Below, piece after piece: positions 51,003-60,700 of a stretch of DNA of 64,000 nucleotides. Each line of letters starts with the position of its first letter. The stretch's first letter is position 1. This DNA comes from an uncultured Lachnospiraceae bacterium. Lineage in GTDB: Bacteria > Bacillota > Clostridia > Lachnospirales > Lachnospiraceae. The stretch covers positions 1 through 64,000 of the forward strand of contig CAJTKA010000021.1 in the NCBI GenBank assembly GCA_910576815.1, given 5' to 3'. Below the pieces are notes generated by a model that was given only the letters and a program-made list of their open reading frames with translations, made no database searches and was not told where the DNA came from. The position numbers and the translations under genes were made by a program.

Positions 51003-51782
51003 TTACATCGGTTTCTGGTAAAAGAACGAATTTTTCCGTTCAAATCCCACATCTTTGTAGTTAATGATCTGTTCGGTACTGCCGATAAAGAGATATCCCC
51101 CCGGCCTCAAACTCTTTTGGAACTTACGGAAGACCTCGTCCTTCGCTTCCTCCGTAAAGTAAATGAGCACATTCCTGCACACGATCAGATGGAAATCCGT
51201 GGGATAAGTGTCCTTCAGAAGATTATGTTCCTTAAATTCCACACGGGACTTGACTTCGTCGGAAATCTGGTAGGAGGGACCGATCTTCGTAAAAAATTTC
51301 TTTTTCAAATCGGCAGGCACCCCTGTGATACTCTTTTCCGCATAAAGCCCTGTCTTCGCCTTTGCGATCACCTGCTTATCGAGATCGGTCGCATAGATCT
51401 TGATCTGATTCAGCGGAAGATGCCTGGAAAGCGCCATCACCAGAGAATATGGTTCATCCCCCGTAGAACAGGCCGCGCTCCAAATTTTCAAATTTCTCCC
51501 GTAACGCTCGATCAACTCCGGGAAAACATCCTTGTCCAAAAGCTGCCATTGATCCACGTTTCTGTAAAACTCAGATACGTTAATCGTAAGATAATTGACA
51601 AATTCCTCAAATTTCGCCTGATCGGATTTCAGGGCGGCAACATAATTCTCGTATCCTACAATCTTATTCTTGGAAATCAGCGTATCGATCCGACGCTTCA
51701 TCTGCTTTTCCTTGTAAGCGTTCAAGTCAATCTTAGTCAGGTCGAAAACCGCTTTCTTAAAGTATTCGTAGTCATACACCAT
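51003..51782 (-). CDS. cheR: CheR-type protein-glutamate methyltransferase
   Basis: About 259 residues. The N-terminal CheR helical domain (FDLTKIDLNAYKEKQMKRRI) precedes the SAM-binding core: IWSAACSTGDEPYSLVMAL, IYATDLDKQVIAKA, and FHLIVCRNVLIYFT. The TVNVSEFYRN-like ITINVSEFYRNVDQ is family-typical. It methylates Glu residues of chemoreceptors; no other chemotaxis gene is near. The start could be ATG 51782 or GTG 51791; AAGGA lies 11 nt before the first. Confidence 0.93.
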   Translation of the reverse strand: MVYDYEYFKKAVFDLTKIDLNAYKEKQMKRRIDTLISKNKIVGYENYVAALKSDQAKFEEFVNYLTINVSEFYRNVDQWQLLDKDVFPELIERYGRNLKIWSAACSTGDEPYSLVMALSRHLPLNQIKIYATDLDKQVIAKAKTGLYAEKSITGVPADLKKKFFTKIGPSYQISDEVKSRVEFKEHNLLKDTYPTDFHLIVCRNVLIYFTEEAKDEVFRKFQKSLRPGGYLFIGSTEQIINYKDVGFERKNSFFYQKPM

Positions 51783-51825
51783 GCTCCCCACCGTCCTTAT
51801 TCTTTTTTATACTCCTTTTTTGATG

Positions 51826-52974
51826 TTATGCCTCGGTTTCTTCGCTCTCCTCTGCGATCATCGCGTCAATGTCAACAGACACTACATCTGCATCGGATTC
51901 CTCTTTCTCTGCTTTGGGCTCCGGTGCAAACATCGCTTTGATGCTCAAGCTGATCTTTTTATCCGCCTCGTTGAAATCAACCACTTTTGCCGTCACTTCC
52001 TGACCGCTCTTTAACACGTCGGAAGGCTTGTCAATATGTTCCTTGGAAATCTGAGACACATGAAGCAGGGCGTCGATGCCGGGCTCAAGCTCGATAAATG
52101 CGCCAAAATCGGTCATGCGCGCCACTTTACCGGTCACCTCGGTCCCAATCGCATACTTGTCCGCCGCTCCCTTCCAAGGATTCTGATCCTCAAATTTAAG
52201 GCTTAAGGCAATCTTGGTACCGGAGATATCCTTGATGAGCACCTTCACCACATCGCCCACCTTAAAGACCTTCTTCGGGTTCTCCACTCTGCCCCAGGAC
52301 ATCTCGGAAATATGCAGCAGGCCATCGCAGCCGCCCAAATCGATAAATGCGCCAAAATCGGTCACATTCTTTACCGTTCCTTCCACGGTATCGCCAACTT
52401 TGATGGTCTCGAACAGTTTCTTTTGCAGCTCCGCCTTTTCTTCCATGATCAGCTGCTTCCTGTCGCCGATGTATCTTCTTCTCTTCGGATTATACTCACT
52501 GATAACAAACTGGATCTCCTGACCTGCATACTTGTTCAAATCTTTTTCATAGGTATCGGAAACCAGACTTGCCGGAATAAAGATCCTCACTTCCTCCACC
52601 ACTACGCTTAAGCCGCCATCCAGCACCTGCGCAACTTTTGCCGTAAGCACTTCTCTGTTCTCATATGCTTCCTCAATGCGTTTGTTGCCTCTGTCAGCCG
52701 CAAGCCGCTTATAGGTAAGAAGTACCTGTCCCTCGCCGTCATTTACCTTAAGTACCTTTACTTCCATGGTATCACCGGGCTTTGCGATCGTCGTCAGGTC
52801 TACACCCGGCTCGTTCGTATACTCATTCCTCGTCAAAACGCCGTCTGACTTGTAACCGATGTTTAAGATGATTTCCTCAGGCTTTACATCAATAACAGTA
52901 CCTTCAACGATCTCTCCTGTGTGTATTGTCTTTAAAGACTCCTCTAACATTTGTTCAAAAGTTAATTCGGACAT
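51826..52974 (-). CDS. rpsA: S1 RNA-binding domain protein (ribosomal protein S1 homologue)
   Basis: A 382-residue protein with four S1 domains: GEIVEGTVIDVKPEEIILNI, then a degenerate one around YENREVLTAKVAQVLDGGL, GDTVEGTVKNVTDFGAFIDL and GTEVTGKVARMTDFGAFIEL. The Glu-rich tail is short. Firmicute S1 homologues are smaller than the six-domain E. coli protein. ATG 52974 has GAGGAGG upstream and overlaps the ispH end by 20 nt, matching the ispH-rpsA fusion or pairing known in Clostridia. Confidence 0.93.
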   Translation of the reverse strand: MSELTFEQMLEESLKTIHTGEIVEGTVIDVKPEEIILNIGYKSDGVLTRNEYTNEPGVDLTTIAKPGDTMEVKVLKVNDGEGQVLLTYKRLAADRGNKRIEEAYENREVLTAKVAQVLDGGLSVVVEEVRIFIPASLVSDTYEKDLNKYAGQEIQFVISEYNPKRRRYIGDRKQLIMEEKAELQKKLFETIKVGDTVEGTVKNVTDFGAFIDLGGCDGLLHISEMSWGRVENPKKVFKVGDVVKVLIKDISGTKIALSLKFEDQNPWKGAADKYAIGTEVTGKVARMTDFGAFIELEPGIDALLHVSQISKEHIDKPSDVLKSGQEVTAKVVDFNEADKKISLSIKAMFAPEPKAEKEESDADVVSVDIDAMIAEESEETEA

Positions 52975-53824
52975 AATTTTGAACCTCCTCGATAATATTG
53001 TTTGGGGTTGAAGCCCCTGCTGTAATACCCACCAGTCGGACAGTTTCAGGTAACTGTAAATGCAGATCATCGAGTGTCCGGATATGATAAGTCGCCTCGC
53101 ACTCCTGTCTGCAGATCTCATAGAGCTTTCTCGTGTTAGAACTATGATTTCCACCTATTACTATCATAACATCGGCTCGGGCTGCAAGCTCCCCGGCCTC
53201 GGTTTGACGCACTTCCGTAGCGTTACATACAGTATTCACAACACCAACATTGTAACCTTTTTTCAAGAGAATTTCAACCACATCTTGAAATTTCTTGTAG
53301 TTAAATGTCGTTTGGGAAACAATGTACAGTTCTTCACCCTCCCCGGGCATGAATTTTTCGGCCTCCTCAAGAGAACCGATAATGTAGGTTTTCGTGTGAG
53401 ACCACCCTCTGGTCGCTTCCACCTCGGGATGCCCTTGGTCTCCAACGATAACAATGCTTTTTCCCGCCGCGCTCTCCCGCTCTACGATATCATGGATCCG
53501 TTTGACAAAGGGACAGGTGGCATCTGTCACCTGATATCCCAGCTCTTTCAGTCTTTCAAAGACGCTTCTTTCAACCCCGTGGGAGCGGATGATCACCGTG
53601 CCCCTCCCCTCTTTTGGTATCTGCTCCGCCTCCGCAAGCGAAGACAACACATTTACCCCGCGCCTTTGCAGATCACTTACCACTTCTTCGTTATGAATGA
53701 TAGATCCGAAAGTATAGATCGGGGGCTCATCCTTTCCCCTGCTCCTGATCTTTTCATAGACAGTATCTACCGCCCGCTGCACGCCAAAACAAAAGCCCGC
53801 ATGCTCTGCCAGTATGACTTCCAT
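52955..53824 (-). CDS. ispH: 4-hydroxy-3-methylbut-2-enyl diphosphate reductase
   Basis: The [4Fe-4S] enzyme of the last step of the MEP isoprenoid pathway. The 289-residue protein shows the three cluster Cys in EHAGFCFGVQRAV, VTDATCPFVKRIH and TVCNATEVRQTE, plus VIIRSHGV and VGDQGHPEVEATRGW. Followed with a 20-nt overlap by the S1 gene and preceded by cmk, a conserved Clostridial block. Confidence 0.97.
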   Translation of the reverse strand: MEVILAEHAGFCFGVQRAVDTVYEKIRSRGKDEPPIYTFGSIIHNEEVVSDLQRRGVNVLSSLAEAEQIPKEGRGTVIIRSHGVERSVFERLKELGYQVTDATCPFVKRIHDIVERESAAGKSIVIVGDQGHPEVEATRGWSHTKTYIIGSLEEAEKFMPGEGEELYIVSQTTFNYKKFQDVVEILLKKGYNVGVVNTVCNATEVRQTEAGELAARADVMIVIGGNHSSNTRKLYEICRQECEATYHIRTLDDLHLQLPETVRLVGITAGASTPNNIIEEVQNYVRINF

Positions 53825-53842
53825 AAATTACCTCCGTGCGGT

Positions 53843-54502
53843 TTACGCATTGATCAGGGAAATAATGGCATCCGCCACTTCTTCCACCGTCATATGAGAG
53901 GAATCCACGAGCACCGCGTCCTCTGCCTGTTTCAAGGGAGAGATCCCTCTGGTCATGTCCTGCCTGTCCCTCTCGATAATATCCTTTTCGATCACGGCAA
54001 GATCGCAGCTTTCTCCCTTTTCCGTCAATTCCTTATAGCGCCGCAGGGCTCTTTCGTGACTGTCCGCCGTAAGGAATACCTTTACCTGCGCATTCGGCAG
54101 CACACAGGTGCCGATATCCCGTCCGTCCATCACCACATCCGCACCCGCCGCCAGCTTCTGCTGCAGCTCCACCAATTTTTTCCGCACATTGGGATTGGGA
54201 CTGCTGGCGGATGCCATCTTTCCCACCTCCTCCGTGCGGATGAGGCCATTCACATTCTCACCGTTCAAGTAGACGATCTGTGCGCCCTCCTCGTAGCCAA
54301 TGGTGATATCCGCCTCCCTGCACTTTTCGTCGATCGCCGCTGTATCCGCAGAGTCTACGCCCTCCCTGAGCAGAAACAACGCCATCGCACGGTACATCGC
54401 TCCCGTATCCACATAAATATAACCTTTTTTTGCCGCGATCAGCTTGGCAATGGTACTTTTTCCCGCGCCCGCAGGCCCGTCTATCGCAATATTGATACCC
54501 AT
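53843..54502 (-). CDS. cmk: Cytidylate kinase
   Basis: Phosphorylates CMP and dCMP with ATP. The 219-residue protein has P-loop IAIDGPAGAGKSTIAKLIA, the CMP-binding YVDTGAMYRAMALFL, DGRDIGTCVLPNAQVK and lid RRYKELTEKG. It lies 18 nt in front of ispH, so transcription as cmk-ispH-rpsA is likely. Confidence 0.97.
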   Translation of the reverse strand: MGINIAIDGPAGAGKSTIAKLIAAKKGYIYVDTGAMYRAMALFLLREGVDSADTAAIDEKCREADITIGYEEGAQIVYLNGENVNGLIRTEEVGKMASASSPNPNVRKKLVELQQKLAAGADVVMDGRDIGTCVLPNAQVKVFLTADSHERALRRYKELTEKGESCDLAVIEKDIIERDRQDMTRGISPLKQAEDAVLVDSSHMTVEEVADAIISLINA

Positions 54503-54599
54503 GATCGTCTCCTCGTTGCTTTCTTAATAATATGATCGTAACTATGATATCTCTGTTTGACAGCTCAAGTTTCCGTCATCCATCTATTCCTATATCGGC

Positions 54600-55901
54600 T
54601 CAAATCTTTGATCCGGCAAGATGTCCCGTCGACCAGGCGATCTGCAAATTAAAACCGCCTGTCAGCGCGTCCAGATCCAGGATCTCACCCGCAAAATAGA
54701 GTCCTCTCACCCGCTTTGATTCCATGGTGGAGGGATTGACTTCCTTTACAGATACGCCGCCCTGCGTGACCACTGCCTCCGAATATCCCCTTAGCCCTGC
54801 CGCCTGCATGGTAAGCTCCTTCGTCAGCCGCACAAGCACTTCCCGCTCCTGTTTCGTGATCTCGTGAATCTTCTTCTCCGGTTCAATCCCCGAAAGAGAT
54901 ATCATAACAGGTGTTAGTTTTGCGGGATAAAGACTGCCGATCACGTTTTTAAGGCTCTTGTTGCGATTTTCATCAAAGTCCCGCAGAATACGCCTTTCAA
55001 GCTGCTCCATCGTAAGTGCCGGCTTCAGATCCAATATGAAAGAAACCTGATCCTTATCCTTACATCTGCCATAATAGCTGCTGGCGGACAAGGCCAGCGG
55101 CCCGCTGATCCCAAAGTGAGTAAAAAGCAGTTCCCCAAACCCCTGCCAGATCCTCTTTGTGCCGCAGCGCATGGTCAGCTCCACATTTTTTAAAGATAGC
55201 CCCTGCAAGGCCGCGCACCAGGATTCTCTGATCTCGATCGGCACGAGGGCCGGGAAACATTCCTTCACCATATGTCCGAGGTGTTCGGCCATGCGATAGC
55301 CGTCCCCCGTCGAACCCGTACTCGGATAAGAAAGACCGCCCGTCGCCAGCACCACGCTAAACGCCGGAATCCGTTCTCCGTTCTCCAGCATAACGCCTGT
55401 TACATATCTCTGGTTCGCGGGCGGCGCCTGTTTCCCCTGTTCAGACAGTTGTCCTTCTTCCACCGTTGGCACTTCCTCTGTCAGAATATCCCGCACTGCC
55501 GCGCCAAACCGCACCTTCACCCCCTGCTTTCGCAAAAGCCGTTCCAAAGCGGCAGTCACATCGGAAGCGTGGTCCGACACGGGAAAGACCCGTTCTCCCC
55601 GCTCCGTCTTCAAAGAACAGCCGTTATTTTTCAAAAGCGCCATCATGGCAGCATTGTCAAATTCATGAAAGGCACTGTAGAAAAATTTGGGATTGGTCAC
55701 CAGATTTTCAAAAAACTTGTCCCGTTCACAGGCATTTGTGACATTACAGCGTCCCTTGCCGGTTATGTAGATCTTTTTCCCAAGTTTTTCATTTTTTTCA
55801 CATAAAATAACGCGGCGTCCCTTTTCTGACGCCGCAATTGCCGCCATCATTCCCGCCGCGCCGCCGCCAATCACGACTATCTGTTCCCTGTTCATATACA
55901 T
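54600..55901 (-). CDS. NAD(P)/FAD-dependent oxidoreductase, HI0933/YhiN (BaiN-like) family
   Basis: A 433-residue flavoprotein with N-terminal Rossmann motif VVIGGGAAGMMAAIAAS, KLGKKIYITGKGRCNVTNA, VVLATGGLSYPSTGSTGDGY, and the C-terminal GLYFAGEILDLDALTGGFNLQ that closes the FAD site. Members are annotated as aminoacetone oxidase-like or BaiN; the true substrate is not settled. GGGAG stands 5 nt before the ATG. The gene commonly sits before cmk in this group of organisms. Confidence 0.92.
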   Translation of the reverse strand: MYMNREQIVVIGGGAAGMMAAIAASEKGRRVILCEKNEKLGKKIYITGKGRCNVTNACERDKFFENLVTNPKFFYSAFHEFDNAAMMALLKNNGCSLKTERGERVFPVSDHASDVTAALERLLRKQGVKVRFGAAVRDILTEEVPTVEEGQLSEQGKQAPPANQRYVTGVMLENGERIPAFSVVLATGGLSYPSTGSTGDGYRMAEHLGHMVKECFPALVPIEIRESWCAALQGLSLKNVELTMRCGTKRIWQGFGELLFTHFGISGPLALSASSYYGRCKDKDQVSFILDLKPALTMEQLERRILRDFDENRNKSLKNVIGSLYPAKLTPVMISLSGIEPEKKIHEITKQEREVLVRLTKELTMQAAGLRGYSEAVVTQGGVSVKEVNPSTMESKRVRGLYFAGEILDLDALTGGFNLQIAWSTGHLAGSKI

Positions 55902-55943
55902 CCATACTCCCTCATCATGCAGAGAATGCCTCTTTTCGCGTTG

Positions 55944-56873
55944 TTATTCTGATTTTTTCCGCAACGGATAGTTGAGCATCGGTTCCTCGTCAATAAAATT
56001 GATTTCATCATTCAGATAAACCTGATAATTATTCCAAGCCTCCTCGAGGTTCTTCAGATTATCTTTGACCTCCTCCGGCTGCTTTAAGCACATCGCTACC
56101 ACCAGCGCGTTGATCAGGCTCAAGGGAGCAACCAGCGAATCCACGATGGACACCATGTCACTTCTGGCCAGCAGATGGCAGGAGGAGTAGAGATTCATGG
56201 GCGAGTGCACGGAATCCGTGACCGCGATCACTCTGGCATTCCTGTCATTGGCAAACTCCATGGCCTTCAAAGTCCTCATGGAATATCTGGGGAAGCTGAT
56301 GCCCACAAAAGCGTCCTTCTCGTCGATGCGGATCATCTGTTCAAAGGTTTCCGAAACACTTGTCGTTTTTAAGAGCACCACATTTCCCCGGATCATATTC
56401 AGATAAAACTGTAAGAAATCCGCCAGCGGTTCACAGCTTCTGACACCCATGATGTAAACTGTCTTCGCCTCTAATATGATATCAACCGCCGTCTCAAAGG
56501 CAGTCGGATCCAGATTGTGAATGGTATCCTGTATTTTCTCAATATCAGCAGTAAGCACGGAATTTAAGATCTCCGATTGGCTGCTCTTACCGTACTTGGC
56601 GCCGATCTTCTGAACAGAGTTGATCTTATTCTGTACCCAGTACTCCAAATCTCTCTGAAATTCCGGATAACCGTTATAACCGATGAACATGGCATAACGA
56701 ACAACGGTGGACTCACTGACGCCCACCGTATCTCCCAGCTTTGCCGCCGTCATAAAGACAGCCTGATCGTAATGATCATAGATAAAAGTCGAGATTGCCT
56801 TCTGTCCCTTGCTCATCTTGCTGTAATACTCGTTGATCCTGGTTATGATGTCATATCGATTCTCAATTGCCAT
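55944..56873 (-). CDS. MurR/RpiR-family transcriptional regulator
   Basis: A 309-residue regulator: N-terminal helix-turn-helix (KLGDTVGVSESTVVRYAMFI) and a SIS sugar-phosphate-binding domain (KTVYIMGVRSCEPLADFLQF; FVGISFPRYSMRTLKAMEFA). Regulators of this class respond to phosphosugars. The adjacent flavoprotein gene is the only nearby candidate target, so its regulon is not evident. Confidence 0.92.
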   Translation of the reverse strand: MAIENRYDIITRINEYYSKMSKGQKAISTFIYDHYDQAVFMTAAKLGDTVGVSESTVVRYAMFIGYNGYPEFQRDLEYWVQNKINSVQKIGAKYGKSSQSEILNSVLTADIEKIQDTIHNLDPTAFETAVDIILEAKTVYIMGVRSCEPLADFLQFYLNMIRGNVVLLKTTSVSETFEQMIRIDEKDAFVGISFPRYSMRTLKAMEFANDRNARVIAVTDSVHSPMNLYSSCHLLARSDMVSIVDSLVAPLSLINALVVAMCLKQPEEVKDNLKNLEEAWNNYQVYLNDEINFIDEEPMLNYPLRKKSE

Positions 56874-56904
56874 ACAAAAACCCTTCTACCGGTATTTCTT
56901 TTCG

Positions 56905-57456
56905 TCAGATGTTTTGGAATGCGTTGTAAGATTCTTCCAAAAGTTTAATGGTATCCTCCTCCTGAAGGTCATAATCTCCTGTCATGGTCATACAAGCCGC
57001 CCCATGGATGAAGATCCACATCTTCATAAACATCCCGCTGGGATCCTTGCAGCCAAAGATCTTTGCACTGTTGATTTCCCGCACCACTGCGCCGTTTTTG
57101 CCGTTGAGCATATCATACAGACTCTTGCCATGGCGGTTTTCCGCTAAAAATAACAAGCGAAACAGATTCTGCTCCTCCTGGGAAAAGCGGATATAGGCCA
57201 GTCCCAGATTGACAAAAGGCGTATTGTTCTGTTTCGGAAACTCCTCATAATAAGCACAAAAAAAATCCATCGCCTTCGCAAACAGATCCTCTCCCAGCTC
57301 CTCCATGTTCTTGTAGACGCGGAAAATCGGCTGCGTAGAGCAGCCCGCCTTCGCCGCCAACGTTCTCGCGCTCACCTGCGCAGGCCCTTCCGTCCGCGCC
57401 ATCTCAAATGCCGCATTCAATATGTCGTTTTTGGTAATCGTCTCTTTTCTTGCCAT
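56905..57456 (-). CDS. TetR-family transcriptional regulator
   Basis: A 183-residue TetR-type protein with N-terminal helix-turn-helix DILNAAFEMARTEG ... ARTLAAKAGCSTQPIFRVYKN and a helical ligand domain (FIHGAACMTMTGDY). Its ligand is unknown. The promoter and a 34-bp imperfect palindrome directly upstream suggest autoregulation. It is followed by the RpiR gene 31 nt on. Confidence 0.92.
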   Translation of the reverse strand: MARKETITKNDILNAAFEMARTEGPAQVSARTLAAKAGCSTQPIFRVYKNMEELGEDLFAKAMDFFCAYYEEFPKQNNTPFVNLGLAYIRFSQEEQNLFRLLFLAENRHGKSLYDMLNGKNGAVVREINSAKIFGCKDPSGMFMKMWIFIHGAACMTMTGDYDLQEEDTIKLLEESYNAFQNI

Positions 57457-57504
57457 AAGAATGTACCTCTCCTGCTCTCATGTAGCTTTTTTACAGCTTC
57501 TTTT

Positions 57505-57546
57505 GGTAACGTATGTTATTATAATATATTATGTAACCTTCGTCAA
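57505..57546 (-). promoter_or_regulatory. tetR promoter inside a 34-bp imperfect palindrome
   Basis: On the minus strand: TTGACG (57546-57541), 17 nt, TATAAT (57523-57518). Bases 57505-57538 form an imperfect palindrome with arms GGTAACGTATG and its partial mirror ending GTAACC, centred on the -10 side of the promoter. This suits self-repression by the TetR dimer. Confidence 0.75.
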
Positions 57547-57634
57547 CCCCTTTTTGCAGAAAATGTCAAAACTTTATATTTCCAGCAATATCCTATGTAA
57601 ACATTGAGCCTGCATTTTGTGTCCCATCGCGCCA

Positions 57635-57673
57635 CAAAAATACAGCTCCGCGAAAAAACATTCGGGAGCTGTA
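57635..57673 (-). terminator. Terminator of the giant surface-protein gene
   Basis: On the minus strand TACAGCTCCC (57673-57664) pairs with GGAGCTGTA (57649-57641), followed by a T-rich run. It lies about 33 nt past the stop at 57706. Confidence 0.85.
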
Positions 57674-57705
57674 CTTTATTTTCTTTTACTATGTGCCTGC
57701 CACAC

Positions 57706-60700
57706 CTATCTTCTGACCGTTACCTTAATGTTTGTCTTTACATCCTTAGCAATGCCGTCCCTGCCCTCCAGTGTTATGAGAACAGGCATCGTGTAGGTTT
57801 TTCCTTTCATACCGCTCACCGTCAGCGCGCCGTCTCTGTCCGTAAGCTTCAATATGGCTGAAACATAGTGATCTGTGGAATCCGCTTTCACCCATGTCAG
57901 CGTGATATCCTGCTTTCCGTCCTTATTACAGTCCAGACCGCCGGAAACGGACTTGATCCGATACCCCATTCCCTCGGGCAGTTCAAACCCGCAGGTCCTT
58001 GTCAATTTGTCGTTTCCTGCATACAGCGTCTGGGCATTGCCGTGCACCGTCACCTTCGGCACGGACTGCTTGGGGCGAACGGTAAAGGTCGGCGTCTGCA
58101 CCTGAACCGTGTCACCATTCTCCAGCTTGAGCGTGAAGCGAATCGCCAAACGGTAACGCTGTCCTGCCTTCAGTTTGCTCTCCTTATTCTCTTTCGCTCT
58201 GATTTGATACCTTCCCGGTATATATGTATAATAATAGATTTGAAAATAATCGCTGTATTCCCCCACCAGAGAAAGCCCTTTCTTGTTATCATACGTATAG
58301 TTTTCTCCGACATTTTGTGGAGTGATCCTGATTTCTGCAAAGTTCTTCGCGGCACCCGGATTTTTTGCCAGATCCATACTCCCCGACTGCTTCACCTTCG
58401 CCGTGATCGCCTTGTTTACCGCCTGAATCTTTAAGGTGAGCGTCTTTCCCTTGATCTGGTTTCCGGAAGCATCCCGAAAACACGGCGTTACCTTAAAATC
58501 GTAGGTTCCGTTTTTGATTGCCTTCACGGCCTCTGATCCCAGGGTCTTCGGCCTGTTCAACCTCACTACGATACGGTTGCTCCCTGCGCTCTCCTGTTCC
58601 ATCTCCAGAATATCCTGATCCAATAACGCCTGTGATTTTGCGTTTTTCCCTTCAATGATGATATCATCACAGGAAAGCGCCGCCGTATAAGCGTTTTTCA
58701 ATTCGATGTCCGTATATGCCGTACTCACATATCCAGTATTCATGACCAGCTTCGCCTTCGTCAGATAAGGCACGGGATTCGCAAATTTTATGATTTGCAC
58801 AGCTTCCATGGGCTCCCGCCAGAAGTCGGAGACAATAGTCATCCTCAATTTCTCGCTGCCTTTCGTCTTACTGCCCATATAAGTATAATCTCGATAACCG
58901 GATCTGTGCACATCCTTGTTTTGAAAAGTCAGCTCACTATAGCAGATCCTGGGGTCATACTTGTCCGGATTGCTTCTGTTTAACAGCTTCTTATTTTCCT
59001 CATTATACAGGTCAAAACTGCCTTTTATATGACCGTCCAGAGACGGGATCAATGTGGCTTGCTTCTCCTTGACCACAATCGTCGGCTTTTTGTAGTTCCA
59101 CTTGAGGGAAACCGGCTTCTCGACTGCCTCTTTGTAGCCCGCATACCTGATTTCTATTTTACCCGATACGATTCCCGGCTCCGCCGGTTTTTTCTTGTCC
59201 GTAAGCCGGATGTCTTCCTGCGCAAAATACAGGCGTTCCACATTACCAGCCTTCTTCGTCGTGTCAAACAGATACTCTGACGGCTCGGAAGCAAAGCCGT
59301 TTCCTTCTCCCTCCGCACTGTCGATCCATTTCACAGCTTCGATCACAACGCCTTTTTCGGCGGTACTGATATCCACGGACGCGGAATCGGTACGGTAAAA
59401 GAGATTTGCCGCCCGCACTGACTTTACCGTCGCCTGCGGTTGCTTCGTCTTCACCGTCACTTTTAGCGGGTGGAAAAAGGATTCCGCTAACAGCCCGTGA
59501 CTCTCCACGCCCAGATAACAGTCGTAAACTTTATCCTGCGCAGAATCCGTCGGGCGGATCAGATAGCTGTATTTGCCGCCATCCTCATATTCAACCAACT
59601 CCAGATCCGTCTCCAGCGTCATTTTGTCACTCTTCCAGAGGTTGACCGTACCATGTTTTATTACTCCGTAAACAGGCACGACCTCCACCGCCCCGCCGTT
59701 CTCAAAGGCAAGCCGTCTTCCTTCCGCGCTGTCAAAGTCATATCCCGGATTGACTGTCACCTTAGAAACACTGACTCTCGGCGCACGGTTTCTGATCTCG
59801 ATCTGTGCCGTCGCGGTATGACCCGCCTTATCTTTCGCCTTCGCCGTCAGGATCACATGCCCCTCCCCGACGAATTTTACCTCCGCCGAGTGCGTATCCT
59901 TGGACGCTTGCACCGTGGCGACCTTTTTATCAGATACGCTCCATGCAAGTTTCAGCTTATCAAAAACCGTCTCCGTCCCCATTCTGTCAAGGAGCTTTGT
60001 CCCGATGCGCAGGCTTTTGACATCCCCGTCAACATACGCCACGATCCTTCCGCCTTCTTCCACCTGAACACCTACGGTCTCCTCAGGCACTAGCGTAACA
60101 TACGCCTGCTTTTCCTCCACAGCCTTAATCTTAAAACTGGTCTTTGCCAGCACCTTCTCCCGCTTCGTCTTGGGATCCGTCACTTTAATAACAGGTGTCA
60201 GGGTATAGTTACCTTTTTTCACCGCCGTCACGGTAAAGGTCTTCTGCAGCCGTCCATCAGCCGCCAGTCTGAACTCCCCTTCTTTCAGGACAAGCCCTGT
60301 CGGTTGATTCACTTCCACCTTCCACGTATAGTTCAGGCTCTCCCTGCGATTGATGTCCCCTCGGAAAAGGGAATCTACGCACAGCGTCAGGGAGTCGGAG
60401 CCTTCGGTCGGATTTCCCTCACCGTCCGCAGTTCCCACCTCCAGCACGTTGTTGTGATTTCCGTCCTCCTTCTCATAGGCTGTAATTCCCGTCACCCTGC
60501 CGATCTGCACACTGACGAGCCTTTCATGCGGATAATAAGTATCTCCTGTATAAACTGCCGGAAACGAATAAGACTGTCTGTTCTCCCCGTTGATTACAAG
60601 GGGTGTGTCGGGGGATTGCCATTTCCACCCTGCCCAATCCTCGGGGAATTTTACATCGCCCAGCTTTTTATGGGTATTTTCCAGCGCATAGAATAAGCTG

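Noticed and set aside
53060..54535. 491-codon open frame on the plus strand
   Set aside because: It is antisense to ispH and cmk, both of which are certain; long antisense frames are common in such codon usage.
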